The notes under the pieces: model-generated
The model's input: the letters and a program-made list of their open reading frames with translations, nothing else
The model's database searches: none
What the model was told of the DNA's origin: nothing
In this document: positions 7,648 through 17,222 of the stretch, piece by piece
Layout of the letters: each line of letters opens with the position of its first letter
Numbering within the stretch: position 1 is the first letter of the stretch
Source of the DNA: Planctomycetota bacterium
GTDB taxonomy: Bacteria > Planctomycetota > UBA1135 > GCA-002686595
Reading direction: 5' to 3'
DNA: 64,000 bases
Assembly (NCBI GenBank): GCA_002686945.1
Contig: NYYZ01000039.1
Coordinates: forward strand, 62,001-126,000
Position numbers and translations under genes: made by a program

Positions 7648-8853
7648 CTATCTCTCTGCCAGCTTCAGGGTGATGGTGCGCCGCTCGACCTCGCTGGCCC
7701 TGGAAATCAGTCGCGCGCGGATCCCCGCGCCGGGCTCAGAATCAATAGCCAGAGTTGCCAGCACCTTCGCAATTTCCAGGGACAAGTCTGTCCCGGGTGG
7801 ATGGGCCTCCAGGTGCCGCATGAACTCCTCGCGGCCGGTACAGGCCTGACCCTGCAAGCCAACGATTACATCGACAATAGCCAGAGCACCCTGAGTGGTG
7901 GCCACCGAATTGAGTCCCGCCCTTTGAGCTGGACTACCCGGCACTACCTCCAAGGGCAAGACGCCCTTGATTCCCAGGGGAGCCAACATGATCCGCGCTT
8001 GCCAGTCCGGAGCCAGATGAAATCCCAGTTCGAAGTTGGGGGCAATCCCAACTCGAATCAACTCGGGCACGGCGAGCGCAATCACATCCACCGGCACCGC
8101 GTAGCCCACGCCCACATTGAATGCCGGACCCTCAGCATCGGCGAGATGCACGGCAGTCGCCATGCCGATCAGCCTGCCCAGGGAATCAAGCACTGGCCCG
8201 CCAGAGTTGCCCGGATTGATGGCTGAATCAGTCTGAATGACCCCCTCGACCACATGACCACTTGCCAGACCCAGGCTACGATCAAGGCCGCTAATGATCC
8301 CACCGGTCAAGGCTGTCTTGAGGCCGAAGGGATTGCCAATCACCAGGGTCTCCTGCCCCACCACAAGACTGGCGGACTGGGCCAGGGGCAGAGGAAAGAG
8401 GACCTTGCGCGGGGCTGCAATCGCCAGCACAGCAACATCGACCTGGTCCAACTGACCCACATACTCAGCCTCCCAGACACTACCGTCGAAGAGCGTCACC
8501 TGAATCTGGTTGTGCCCCCGCACGAGGTGCGCTGAGGTCACGATCAGGCCATCAGCATCCCAGATCAGACCAGATCCCTGCCCCGGTGGAACCGCCTGGC
8601 TAGGCAGAGGCTCCGCCAAGGAGGCCGCCTCGTCATGCACCGCGCGAACATGAACCACGGACTTGACCGCCGAACGATAGGCGGCCGCTCGACGTTGCTC
8701 AGCAGACGTGAGAGCCAGATCAAGAGCCTCTCCAGAAGAGACCCGCTTCTGATCGCTCAAGCTGCGCACAAGCAAGGCAGCGCCCAGGGTCCCAGCGAAC
8801 ACGAGCGCAGCGAAACCCCAAAGGGGAATCTCAAGAGAACGACGAGTGGTCAT
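7648..8853 (-). CDS. HtrA/DegP-family trypsin-like serine protease with PDZ domain
   Basis: Membrane-anchored periplasmic protease of 401 residues for envelope protein quality control. The start is the ATG at 8853; an in-frame TTG lies 18 bases upstream. A signal anchor (about residues 8-26) precedes an Ala/Arg-rich helix. The catalytic triad is visible: His in TSAHLVRG, Asp in DQVDVAVLAI and Ser in GNSGGPVLD, with the substrate-binding motif NPFG before it. The C-terminal third (about 270-360) is one PDZ domain containing GSPAQRAGL. An extra strand-rich tail follows. One PDZ domain makes it DegS-like in layout. It is convergent with the MarR gene. Confidence 0.94.
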   Translation of the reverse strand: MTTRRSLEIPLWGFAALVFAGTLGAALLVRSLSDQKRVSSGEALDLALTSAEQRRAAAYRSAVKSVVHVRAVHDEAASLAEPLPSQAVPPGQGSGLIWDADGLIVTSAHLVRGHNQIQVTLFDGSVWEAEYVGQLDQVDVAVLAIAAPRKVLFPLPLAQSASLVVGQETLVIGNPFGLKTALTGGIISGLDRSLGLASGHVVEGVIQTDSAINPGNSGGPVLDSLGRLIGMATAVHLADAEGPAFNVGVGYAVPVDVIALAVPELIRVGIAPNFELGFHLAPDWQARIMLAPLGIKGVLPLEVVPGSPAQRAGLNSVATTQGALAIVDVIVGLQGQACTGREEFMRHLEAHPPGTDLSLEIAKVLATLAIDSEPGAGIRARLISRASEVERRTITLKLAER

Positions 8854-9279
8854 GACCCTGGTGTACGGCAAGCAGGGAGGTGAAGCGAGTGTCCCCTTGG
8901 GAAATGTACTTGATGTTCGACCAACGATGTAAGCCCACCACCTTCATGTACGTCCATGAGAATCCTCCCTCCTTCCGCACAGACCAGCCTTGAAGGAGTT
9001 CCATCGACAGGCAATTCCATGTCAAGACGACTCTCGTAAAGCTGCACCTGAGGAGGACCGTGCCCCTTTTCGCGGGGGAAAAGGAAGGTTCTGACCAACA
9101 GGCAGCAAGCCAGCCACGGTCTGGGCTGGACCGGCGAAACAGAAATAACTCACCAGGTAGCCACCCGAAGTAGAATCGACTTCCGGTCCAGGACGCGGCC
9201 CCCCTCAGAAGCCAGCAAGAAACCCTGTCACCTGAGCACACATGCGTGCACCACAATCACAATGAAAGGGGACACAACC
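8854..9279. other. Non-coding gap between HtrA and a lipoprotein gene
   Basis: About 425 bases in the divergent region. A minus-strand frame is open through most of it, but its translation is rich in Trp, Cys, Ser and Arg and has no recognisable domain, so I do not call it. A short inverted repeat, TCATG-TACGTC-CATGA, lies near 8947-8962. It must contain both divergent promoters, but I cannot place them. Confidence 0.5.
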
Positions 9280-10056
9280 ATGAACACCAAGAGTTTCATT
9301 TCAACCATCCTTGGAATAAGTCTTGCCCTTCTAGCGGGAAGCTGCAGCAAGTCAGAGACAGTCAAAGCCTCACCTGAACGCGAATCCACTGAGACCATGG
9401 CATGGTTCGAAACCGTGCCCCCCGGGAGGGTTGCCATTCGGGACATGGAAACGGATGATTCGGGAACCAGGGCCTGGGAATTCGGCATCGGATCCCCTTG
9501 CAACTTCCAGTGGACAATCACCGGTTCCAATGGCAACAAACAGGTCGGCTCGACCATTGCTGGCAATACCGCCAACGAGGCCAGTGCATCGATTCCATTC
9601 AAACGACCACGAGAGTTCCGGTTTGCGACCGAAGAGGTCAAGGGCGACCGGGTCCTCGGAGATCTGGCTGCACTTGTCGGGAGCAAGGCCGCAGCCAAAC
9701 TGGAGCAGGCTCACCCGGAACTCGAAGACAGCACCATGCTTCGATTCAACATAAACTGGAACGGCTACGCCAGTTATGAAGGGATCGTCCCTTCATCGGT
9801 ACGCAGGCCATCAGACGAAGTGGGAGTCCTGATGTCTGGCGGGAGAGTAGGCCCGGACACCGTGCAGATGGGAAAGACCATCTACCTGGCTTCCCACATC
9901 ACATTCAGCGAGGGCGGAAGCGGTAGCATCAAGGAAATGGACGGCGAAATCCATATCTCAGAACTCAATGAGGAGGGCGTCCTGGTCGATGTGCCCCTCG
10001 CTGAACTCGAAACTCCCAGTTGGGTGTTGTCGGTGAAATTCGAAGCCATCGAGTAG
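9280..10056 (+). CDS. Lipoprotein of unknown function
   Basis: A 258-residue secreted protein that I do not recognise. The start is the ATG at 9280, because GAAAGGGG about 8 bases upstream is a good Shine-Dalgarno sequence; an alternative in-frame ATG at 9262 lies inside that region. The N-terminus is a lipoprotein signal with lipobox LLAGSC, so Cys at about residue 22 would be lipidated. The mature part is soluble, acidic and beta-rich, with only one further Cys. No enzyme motif is visible. It stands alone between the divergent HtrA gene and the next lipoprotein gene 126 bases downstream. Confidence 0.75.
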   Translation: MNTKSFISTILGISLALLAGSCSKSETVKASPERESTETMAWFETVPPGRVAIRDMETDDSGTRAWEFGIGSPCNFQWTITGSNGNKQVGSTIAGNTANEASASIPFKRPREFRFATEEVKGDRVLGDLAALVGSKAAAKLEQAHPELEDSTMLRFNINWNGYASYEGIVPSSVRRPSDEVGVLMSGGRVGPDTVQMGKTIYLASHITFSEGGSGSIKEMDGEIHISELNEEGVLVDVPLAELETPSWVLSVKFEAIE

Positions 10057-10182
10057 AAATGCCTGCGCCTAGGGCAGTCGATCCCATGAAATCGACTTCG
10101 TTGTGAGACTCCAGGGCTTGGGTCCCTACTGTATCTCACTCGCGGAAGTCCCGCGCGTAGGTCCACCGTGCCTCTAGCCCCC

Positions 10183-11799
10183 ATGACCTCCACCCGCCCC
10201 CGAAGGCGCTGGGCCGTACTGTTGCCTTTGCTGCTGCTTGGTTCATGCATGGACCAAGGTCCGAGCCAGCCCTCAAGAGTGCTGGTGGTCGGTTGGGACG
10301 GGGCGAGCTTCGATTTGATTGATCCACTCTTGGCAGCAGGGCTTTTGCCGAACCTCGCACAACTGCAGGCGAAAGGACGCACGGCCCAACTGGAAAGCAC
10401 GCGCATTCCGATCAGCTCTGCAGCCTGGACCAGTGCCTTCAGCGGAATGGGGCCGGGACAAACAGGGGTCTTTGGTTTCTTCGAACCAGTGGCAGACAGC
10501 AACGATGTGAGGCTGATCTCCAGTCGCTCCAACCAGGCACCACCGCTCTGGCGCATCCTGAGTTCCCGCGGGGTGGGCGTGCATGTGGTCGGAGTGCCCG
10601 TCACCTGGCCACCTGAACCCATCAAGGGTGTCATGGTAGCGGGCATGTTGGCTCCCCACGAGGGCGGCTTCGCCCTGCCTGAGGCCTATGAGCGTCGGCT
10701 GTTGCAGCGGGGCTTTGTGCCCGATCTTGGAGTCTGGCGTGGGAGTTCTCTTCCGGACGCTCAACGAGTCCAACAACAATTGGAAATCAAGGAACAAGCT
10801 CTGGTGGAGCTCTTGTCCCAACACAACTGGCGTTGCGCGGTGACGGTCTTCAAGAGCCTAGATGTAATCTCGCACCAGCGTTATTCAACTGACATGGAAG
10901 GGCCCGTGGCCCAGTTGTTGGTGCAACTGGATCAGGTCCTGGGTTCCCTGATCGAAGCGGCGGGTCCCCAGACCGATGTGCTGGTCGTAAGCGATCATGG
11001 ATTCCAGAGGTACCCACGGTCTCTTGACCTGGAAGCGTTCTTGATCCAGAACAAGTGGACCGAGCGCAAGTCGGCAGATGCCCCTGGGCGCGGCCAGATG
11101 GGACCCCTGGCGGATGCCCGACCCACGGCCCATCGGGCCCGCATGAAAAACATCGATCTGGCCCGATCCCGCGCACTGGCCATGGACTGTGAGGGCAACT
11201 TCGGCTCCCTGCGCCTGAATGTGGCCGGTCGCGATCACGGCGGCGTGGTGGATCCCCAACAAATCAACGAGTTGCTCGAGGCTTTGGAAGAGGACCTGCG
11301 ATCCCTCAGTATCGACGGACAGCCAGTAGTCACCCAGGTCTGGCGCGCCAGCAAATTGATGCCCGGCCCTCACCGCCGGGCCTTGCCGGATCTGGTGTTC
11401 GAAACCGTAGCCGACCTGCGGGTTGTCCTGGGTTCAGGAGATATCTTGCACTCACGCCTGCCTGGCGGTTTTCCAGACCACGCCCTGGACGGAATTGCAG
11501 TCCTTGCAGGGCCATCCATCGCAATGGAAAGCCAACGAGCACGCTGGTCGATTACCGATCTTGGGCCGACGATTCTGCACCTCTTGGAGCAACCCCTCTA
11601 CACGGAGTTCAGTGGCTCATTTCACGGGGAAATCCTGCGCACAACTCGCAAACCCCAGATGATTTCCAGGAAGCTCGATCCCACGCTGCGCAACCGTTCC
11701 CAAGCGGATCAGGGAACGATCCGTTCGAACAAGGAACTGGAAGATCTGATGCGCGCCCTTGAATCCATGGGCTACTCGGGAGGCGAGGGCGATCGATGA
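10183..11799 (+). CDS. AlkP-superfamily phosphodiesterase/phosphotransferase lipoprotein
   Basis: A 538-residue secreted lipoprotein of the type I phosphodiesterase/nucleotide pyrophosphatase branch of the alkaline phosphatase superfamily. The ATG at 10183 gives a lipoprotein signal with an RPRRR start and lipobox LLLGSC; an in-frame GTG lies at 10168. Metal ligands are visible: Asp in VVGWDGASFD near residue 40, a nucleophile region SSAAWTSAFSGMGPG near 82-96, and VVSDHGFQ (Asp-His) near 273. The loop after the nucleophile ends with TGVFGFF, close to the HGI-F motif of this group. The substrate is not predictable from sequence. The stop overlaps the start of the next gene, a GT-C glycosyltransferase, by 4 bases, which links it to glycan or lipid modification. 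Confidence 0.9.
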   Translation: MTSTRPRRRWAVLLPLLLLGSCMDQGPSQPSRVLVVGWDGASFDLIDPLLAAGLLPNLAQLQAKGRTAQLESTRIPISSAAWTSAFSGMGPGQTGVFGFFEPVADSNDVRLISSRSNQAPPLWRILSSRGVGVHVVGVPVTWPPEPIKGVMVAGMLAPHEGGFALPEAYERRLLQRGFVPDLGVWRGSSLPDAQRVQQQLEIKEQALVELLSQHNWRCAVTVFKSLDVISHQRYSTDMEGPVAQLLVQLDQVLGSLIEAAGPQTDVLVVSDHGFQRYPRSLDLEAFLIQNKWTERKSADAPGRGQMGPLADARPTAHRARMKNIDLARSRALAMDCEGNFGSLRLNVAGRDHGGVVDPQQINELLEALEEDLRSLSIDGQPVVTQVWRASKLMPGPHRRALPDLVFETVADLRVVLGSGDILHSRLPGGFPDHALDGIAVLAGPSIAMESQRARWSITDLGPTILHLLEQPLYTEFSGSFHGEILRTTRKPQMISRKLDPTLRNRSQADQGTIRSNKELEDLMRALESMGYSGGEGDR

Positions 11800-13268
11800 A
11801 CAGCGCTGAACCCAAGCCAGGTGGAAAAAAGAGCGCATTCGTCGCTTGCGCCTTGATCGTAGTCACCGCCCTCGGGGGACTCTGCTGGATCAGCGCCCTG
11901 CCCCTCTTGGGTTTTGACGCCTACCCCCTGATCGCTTCATCGGGTGTGAAAGAACTTGGAGACCTATGGCGCCTGGTTTCCATCGAACTCATGGACGGCC
12001 GCTACCCCGATGGCCATTTTCACCGACCGCTGGTGCAGCTTTCTTTTGCCCTCGACCGCGCCCTGCATGGACTTGAGCCCCGGGGTTATCACCTGACAAA
12101 CCTCTTGGTTTGCGCCATCAGTGGAACTTTGGTCTTTGGATTGGCCCGCCGGATCGGGGGTCTCAAGATTTGGAGCGCGTGTGTGGCAGGGCTCTTCTTT
12201 GTGGCCCATCCACTACAAGCAGAAGTCCTGCCCTTCCCTGCCCGACGCGCGGACAACCTGGCACTATGCCTGACCCTGGCTGTGCTGCTGATGCAGGTTC
12301 GTCCTGGCGCTGTGCTGGGGAGAGGCCGCGCTGTTGGACTCTGCTTGCTCTCCTGGTGCGCGTTTGCGGCCAAAGAAACGGGCGCGGTGGTTGCTCTCCT
12401 GGGGCCCTTGCTGTTGTTGATCGAAGGTGAGGGAACCCTAGCGCGGAGATTCAAGAGCGCCATGCGAAACGCATGGCCCACGATCCTCGGAGTGGCCCTT
12501 GGAGTAGGAACACGACATCTGGTACTCGGCGGTCTGGCGGGGCACACAGATTCCAGCTTGCTTGGCAGCCTCACCCTGCCCGCATCAGAATACCTCTGGC
12601 GTTTGCTCTACTCACAGCCCTGGGCGGGTTGGAACAGTGCCACCCTCCCGATCCTGTGGGGCCTTTTTGCGATGCTGATGATCTGCGGCTTGAAGTCAAG
12701 ACCCCAGGGCACCGGCTTCCTGTTCGCCTGGCTCATAGCGCTCCTGATGGTCAGTGGGCTCGCAGGCCGAGTGCACGATTGGTATGCCCTGCTGTTTGTG
12801 CCTGCCATGGGAATTCTGGTGTGCGTCGTGATCGAAAAAGCATGGGTCCACCTGCATGCCGACAGAACTCCCACCAAAGCCGTTCCTGGAATATTGGCCC
12901 TTGGCCTCGCCCTCTCTCTGCTAGTCAATGGGCCGCTGCTCCAGCGCTATGGCAACTTGATCGACGGAGGCAAGATGCTTGAACAGAGCCTGGTTCAAGT
13001 GGATCGCCTGGTAGCAAATGCCCAGGTAGGTACCACCACTCGCTTGAACCCTTGGATTCCTCTTCTGCCTCCCCACTCCGATGGCTCCGAACTGCGCGGA
13101 GTGGCGCTGACATCAGATTACTCCCTACAGGCCTATGTGGAATTGCTACGGCCAGAATTGAACACCAGGGTGCGCCGCTATGAAGCTGCTGTCGGCCCGG
13201 GCGAGAGTGAGAGTTGGACCCTGGAATTGGTGCAGCAACCCTTGCCATCCTGGATACGGCGCCATTGA
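11796..13268 (+). CDS. GT-C fold membrane glycosyltransferase, TMTC-like
   Basis: A 490-residue polytopic membrane protein resembling the transmembrane part of TMTC/O-mannosyltransferase-type proteins. Characteristic pieces are FHRPLVQLSFALDRAL near residues 70-85, GYHLTNLLVCAISGTLVFGLARRI near 94-117, FVAHPLQAEVLPF near 133-145 and RRAD near 147-150. An acidic residue in GFDAYPLI after the first helix would be the catalytic Asp of GT-C enzymes. I count about ten hydrophobic helices. Unlike eukaryotic TMTC proteins it has no TPR tail; it ends with a short soluble domain. Translation is coupled to the AlkP lipoprotein (ATGA). A polyprenyl-phosphate-sugar donor is expected from the family, not shown here. 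Confidence 0.82.
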   Translation: MNSAEPKPGGKKSAFVACALIVVTALGGLCWISALPLLGFDAYPLIASSGVKELGDLWRLVSIELMDGRYPDGHFHRPLVQLSFALDRALHGLEPRGYHLTNLLVCAISGTLVFGLARRIGGLKIWSACVAGLFFVAHPLQAEVLPFPARRADNLALCLTLAVLLMQVRPGAVLGRGRAVGLCLLSWCAFAAKETGAVVALLGPLLLLIEGEGTLARRFKSAMRNAWPTILGVALGVGTRHLVLGGLAGHTDSSLLGSLTLPASEYLWRLLYSQPWAGWNSATLPILWGLFAMLMICGLKSRPQGTGFLFAWLIALLMVSGLAGRVHDWYALLFVPAMGILVCVVIEKAWVHLHADRTPTKAVPGILALGLALSLLVNGPLLQRYGNLIDGGKMLEQSLVQVDRLVANAQVGTTTRLNPWIPLLPPHSDGSELRGVALTSDYSLQAYVELLRPELNTRVRRYEAAVGPGESESWTLELVQQPLPSWIRRH

Positions 13269-13283
13269 TTGAACGCCAGAACT

Positions 13284-14288
13284 TCAACCACTGGACCTGC
13301 GCGCAAGGTCCATCAGCGTGCGCACCTCGGCGATGCGGACTTTGATTCCTTCCATTACCTCCGGGGCCTGAGCCTCGGCGCCGCTGCCCCTGTACTGACG
13401 CTGGGCACGACGCAGATTTCGTAGGGCCGAGGGCAAGTCCCCCCGCAGGATCGCTAGCTCTCCCTGCTCTTCAGCCAACCTCCCAGTCCACTCCGCGTCC
13501 CCCATGGTCTGGAGGACCCCCGAGAGGCGCTTGAAGTTGGCTTCCGCTTCCGAAATCACCCTCCACGCCTCATCGAGTTGACCCCCCAGCCGCAAGGCCC
13601 TGCCAAGGGCCCAGTCCAATCTGACCCGTTGCTGAAAAGGCTGATCTGTGGACAACTTTATTGCCGTACGGAAAGACTGGATTGACTCTTCGGACTGGTC
13701 GAGGGCCTGGTGAATCCAACCCAGACCCTCGTGACTCGCAGCGATCCAGGTGGGATCTCCGGAGAGCAGGGCGGCGTCGAGAACCTTGCGCCCAAAGTCC
13801 AACTTCATGGCCCCCTCGGACCTGGCTGCGGCAAGTTGGGCGGCTTGCATGGCAATGTCAGGCCGTTCGCCTGCCAGGGCTGCGGCCCAGGCGCGATTCA
13901 GATAGTCAATCCCTTGGACAGGCAGACCTTCGGCCAAGAGGAGGGCACCGCTGGACAAGAGAAAGCGGATCCAGGCCTCGCCGTCCTCAGGTTGAGCGAA
14001 CTGCTCAGCTTGACCGTGCCAGGTCCCTGCCTCAATTGGTTCTCCCCCCAAGGCCAAGACCAGAGTCACTCCCGATGCTGCCACCACAAAAGCAGGCTTG
14101 TCCTGCTCCTCGGTGGCGATCATGGCAGCCAGGCGATAGGACTCCAGGGCTGCTTGAGGATCGCGTGCCCGAAAACGCGAATCTGCCCGATCGATCAGAT
14201 CACGAAGACCGAGCTCGGCGTCCACATTCCTGGTGACACAGGCCGGAGCACAGAGGGCGAGACAGACAAGAAAAGCAGGGGTACGCAT
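13284..14288 (-). CDS. TPR-repeat lipoprotein
   Basis: A 334-residue secreted protein. The signal peptide ends in lipobox LCAPAC (Cys near residue 17). The rest is almost entirely helical hairpins of the TPR type, for example ADSRFRARDPQAALESYRLA near residues 34-53 and the SEESIQSFRTAIKLS segment near 202-216. It is likely a scaffold for protein-protein contacts in the periplasm or at the outer membrane. It is convergent with the GT-C gene (15-bp gap) and divergent from the carboxypeptidase-regulatory-like gene. No enzymatic motif is seen. Confidence 0.82.
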   Translation of the reverse strand: MRTPAFLVCLALCAPACVTRNVDAELGLRDLIDRADSRFRARDPQAALESYRLAAMIATEEQDKPAFVVAASGVTLVLALGGEPIEAGTWHGQAEQFAQPEDGEAWIRFLLSSGALLLAEGLPVQGIDYLNRAWAAALAGERPDIAMQAAQLAAARSEGAMKLDFGRKVLDAALLSGDPTWIAASHEGLGWIHQALDQSEESIQSFRTAIKLSTDQPFQQRVRLDWALGRALRLGGQLDEAWRVISEAEANFKRLSGVLQTMGDAEWTGRLAEEQGELAILRGDLPSALRNLRRAQRQYRGSGAEAQAPEVMEGIKVRIAEVRTLMDLARRSSG

Positions 14289-14477
14289 GGGAGTCGGCTG
14301 CTGGATTCCTCACCGGACGGACGAGGTCTACCCTCCATCATCCCTATCCCAGCCGCTTCCCGCAAGGAAAGTGGAGATTCAGCAGCAGGCAATCGGGCAC
14401 AGACCCCCGCCGACAGGTCCAGACCCTGGAGAGTCCTCTTCGTATCCCACGTCCAGATCGCTACCCTCGCCCCTGAT

Positions 14478-16619
14478 ATGGGGGCCTCCGGACGAAGAAT
14501 ACTCAGCGCAGCGCTTGTCCTGACTGCTGTAGTGTTGTCGATCGCCCATTTCAGCACATCTGCGCCCACGACCTACGCAGCCCTGGCGCTCACCCATGAA
14601 CCCCGCTGGGGAGTGGAGCTGGAAGGTCCGACCATGGACCTCAAGAGCAAGCCAGAGAAATCGATGGCACCTACCGATGCTCACCTGATCGAGCCTCTGA
14701 CCGTCAATTCAACAACCGAGAAAGTCGCTCCCTTTGTACCCGACGCCACCCAAGCAGCACTTGAGGTTCAAGTCCTTGACGAACAGGGCGTACCGCTCGT
14801 GGGCGCTCATGTGGCTTGCTTCCCTTTTGAGAGCGATGCTCCAAGACGCACGCATCGATTGATAAAAGCCAGCAAGGGCGACCTCGCACTGGCTCCCCGC
14901 ACCGACCAGGAAGGCCGGTGCCTGCTGGTCCTGCCTCCCATGGATCGGGCGCGTGTCACCGTGATTTCAGCCAACTCGGGACGGGTGCTGCACTCCCAAG
15001 AGGTTCGCAGCTTGCTCGCCGGATCCAAACGCCAGGTACAACTATCGGGTCGCCACAACCTGCCCCAGCCCTGGTACCTGAAGCTCACCACCGATCCAGG
15101 CCAGCTACCGCCCAGAGAGCCGTGGATTCAGTGCTTTGAGTTGGAGACCATGGGCCAGCAACTGCTGCTTGGGGACGCAAGCCCCATGAGTTCCATGGGA
15201 GGAGGAGTCTGGGCCACGCTTCTCGACCTGACTCAATCTCAAGTAGTGATCGTTGGAGCCGAGGGCCTCGCTCCACAGGCAGTCATGATGCGCCCCGGCC
15301 ACAGCCGTTGGAACCACCCCATGCAAATCAATCTGCAGAGGGGAGGACGCTTGCGAATTCAGGCAACAGCCAAGAGCGAATTGACCCTGAGGATGCCCCT
15401 ATGCGCTCTGGGGGACAACGTTCCCCAGGTTCCGATTGAGTGGCATTTGAAGTCCGACGAAAACGGTTGGATCCAAGCCGATCAGCTGCCAACAGGGGTC
15501 ACCATGGATGTGGTCTGGAGCCCAGTTGTAGCGGGTGCTCCCCAACAGATCGAAGTCAGCGAAATCTCCCCCCTCGTTCTGGATCTGGCGCCGCTGCCGG
15601 GCATAACACGACTGAGAGGTAGCCTGAGAGACCCTGAAGGCAGGCCGCTGGCCCACATACCTCTGGTGCTAATGTCTGCCACGCGCAAGGGAAGCGTGCA
15701 CCTGCATCCCGAGACCCGCCCCCTGAGGCGTCTGATCAGCAATCAGGACGGACATTTCGCCCTGGACAACCTGCCCGCAGCCGCCTGGTGGATCTGCCCG
15801 GAACCCGGACACGGTTGGGCCCCCGTGACTCGCTGGTTCGAAGTGCCAAGCAATGCGCAGGAGATTCGACTGGAACTGGAAGCCCTGCCCGCCCGTACGA
15901 TTGCAGGCCAGGTTGTCGACGACGCAGGCACGGTTGTCGCAGGGGCCAATGTGCGGCTGACTGGCGAAGGCGGGAATGTGCTGGCGGAACGGACTAGCGG
16001 GCTCAACGGGGGCTTTGCTTTTGAAGCGCCCACGGGAAAGAAACTCTATGTTCAATCCCTGGCTTGTGGTGCCCACGGCTCCTCGGCCTTGACGCTCTGT
16101 CCCCTCTCGGCCCAGCCCATGAAGTTGAGAGTCCACCTGGGAGGGCAGATTCACGGCATCTTCCTGACGGCGGAGAACGACTTGTCCCAGGGACCCCATC
16201 AGGTCCTGCTCCACAGCCCTGATCAGACTCCGAGACGATTCACCATCGAAAGCGCATTCTTCCGTCTAGAAGGCCTCTCGAAAGGCTGTCATGCACTCGC
16301 GGTCTTGGACACTGCCGGCCGAGTTGGGACCCTGGTGGTGAACATAGATGGAGAATCTACACCTCCTGCAACGATTCATATGGGTCTGGGCCAGACTACC
16401 GAAATCTACAATCCGACCTCACAACCCTTGGCCTACAAGCTGACCGCTGAAGGTGCAGTCTGGATGAAGGGCACCCTGGCACCCGAAGCCAGCCGCACGG
16501 TCGCGATTCCTGCAAGTCCAGTGAAACTGTATTTCGGTCCGCCCAAGAGTGAACTGCCCCAATTGCAGTCCTTCCCAGACCATGCGCCCGATCGCATTCT
16601 GCTGGAGACCAGCGTATAG
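14478..16619 (+). CDS. Secreted protein with carboxypeptidase-regulatory-like (Ig-like) repeats
   Basis: A 713-residue extracytoplasmic protein. The frame is open much further upstream, but that part is antisense to the TPR gene; the ATG at 14478 gives an N-terminal membrane/signal helix and is preceded by TACCCT (14462-14467), a TAnnnT -10-like hexamer. At least three beta-sandwich repeats of the CarboxypepD_reg type are visible: LEVQVLDEQGVPLVGAHVAC near residues 95-115, LRGSLRDPEGRPLAHIPLVL near 377-397, and IAGQVVDDAGTVVAGANVRL near 475-494. Each has the G-V-D-x-G-x-P/V-x-x-G-A pattern. Such repeats are structural; no catalytic domain is seen. A cell-surface or matrix role is likely. Confidence 0.8.
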   Translation: MGASGRRILSAALVLTAVVLSIAHFSTSAPTTYAALALTHEPRWGVELEGPTMDLKSKPEKSMAPTDAHLIEPLTVNSTTEKVAPFVPDATQAALEVQVLDEQGVPLVGAHVACFPFESDAPRRTHRLIKASKGDLALAPRTDQEGRCLLVLPPMDRARVTVISANSGRVLHSQEVRSLLAGSKRQVQLSGRHNLPQPWYLKLTTDPGQLPPREPWIQCFELETMGQQLLLGDASPMSSMGGGVWATLLDLTQSQVVIVGAEGLAPQAVMMRPGHSRWNHPMQINLQRGGRLRIQATAKSELTLRMPLCALGDNVPQVPIEWHLKSDENGWIQADQLPTGVTMDVVWSPVVAGAPQQIEVSEISPLVLDLAPLPGITRLRGSLRDPEGRPLAHIPLVLMSATRKGSVHLHPETRPLRRLISNQDGHFALDNLPAAAWWICPEPGHGWAPVTRWFEVPSNAQEIRLELEALPARTIAGQVVDDAGTVVAGANVRLTGEGGNVLAERTSGLNGGFAFEAPTGKKLYVQSLACGAHGSSALTLCPLSAQPMKLRVHLGGQIHGIFLTAENDLSQGPHQVLLHSPDQTPRRFTIESAFFRLEGLSKGCHALAVLDTAGRVGTLVVNIDGESTPPATIHMGLGQTTEIYNPTSQPLAYKLTAEGAVWMKGTLAPEASRTVAIPASPVKLYFGPPKSELPQLQSFPDHAPDRILLETSV

Positions 16620-16645
16620 ATCCAGAATCTGAAGAGCGCAGCATC

Positions 16646-17104
16646 ATGGACAGTCTCAGCGCCTTCCGCAATTTGCTCCACAGCCATGGGGAGTTGATGA
16701 TTGCAGCACTGACGGAATTGGACGACCATCAAGCGCTTTCTGCTCCAAATCCCTCGGCTGCTTGGATAGCCGGGCACCTGCACGAGTGCCTGAGCGAAGT
16801 ACAGGCCCTGGTCTGTGGCAGTCGACCAACAGAAGACACACCGCCAATGGAAAGTCTGGTCTGGCTTCAGCAGGTACAGGCCCTGGAACAACGCTGCCTC
16901 GACCTGGATGAAGCCCTGAGCAGGTTGTGCGAGAAGGACCTGGACCAGGATCCGGCCGGGGGCATGGAACCGGATCTGGGCAAGGGATGCCCTAGCCGCC
17001 GCGAAGTATTGGCCGGACACGTGGGACACATGGGCTGGCACCTTGGTCAATTGGCGAGAATTCGTAGCCAACTTGGTCTGACCGCGATGCCCGGTTGGAG
17101 TTGA
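16646..17104 (+). CDS. DinB-superfamily protein
   Basis: A 152-residue four-helix-bundle protein of the DinB/YfiT superfamily, which includes metal-dependent thiol transferases such as those using bacillithiol or mycothiol. The candidate metal ligands are His in AAWIAGHLHE near residue 45 and two His in GHVGHMGWHLGQL near 128-140, the usual three-His layout. The GWHLGQLARIR ending is typical. It begins 26 bases after the previous gene, so co-transcription is possible. Given a bacilliredoxin elsewhere in the window a bacillithiol link is conceivable, but that is speculation. Confidence 0.85.
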   Translation: MDSLSAFRNLLHSHGELMIAALTELDDHQALSAPNPSAAWIAGHLHECLSEVQALVCGSRPTEDTPPMESLVWLQQVQALEQRCLDLDEALSRLCEKDLDQDPAGGMEPDLGKGCPSRREVLAGHVGHMGWHLGQLARIRSQLGLTAMPGWS

Positions 17105-17222
17105 GTTTGGGCCCTGTTTTCGGCCTCGGAGACACCAACGACCCATCTGCTTCCCCTCTTCGGCCCTTGACAGAAGGTCCCTGACCTGGTCCAAGTCGGG
17201 CTCGAATCTCCTTCTCAGCAAA

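Noticed and set aside
8831..9256. 141-codon minus-strand frame before HtrA
   Set aside because: Composition is unlike the other proteins (Trp, Cys and Ser rich), it overlaps the HtrA start and has no ribosome site.
13710..14477. Upstream extension of the carboxypeptidase-regulatory-like gene
   Set aside because: It is antisense to the TPR lipoprotein gene, which has a signal peptide and clear repeats. The signal-like helix starts just after 14478.
17190..17215. T-loop-like GGGCTCGAATCTCC as a possible tRNA end
   Set aside because: The flanking bases cannot form the T stem, and no anticodon or acceptor stem is present.
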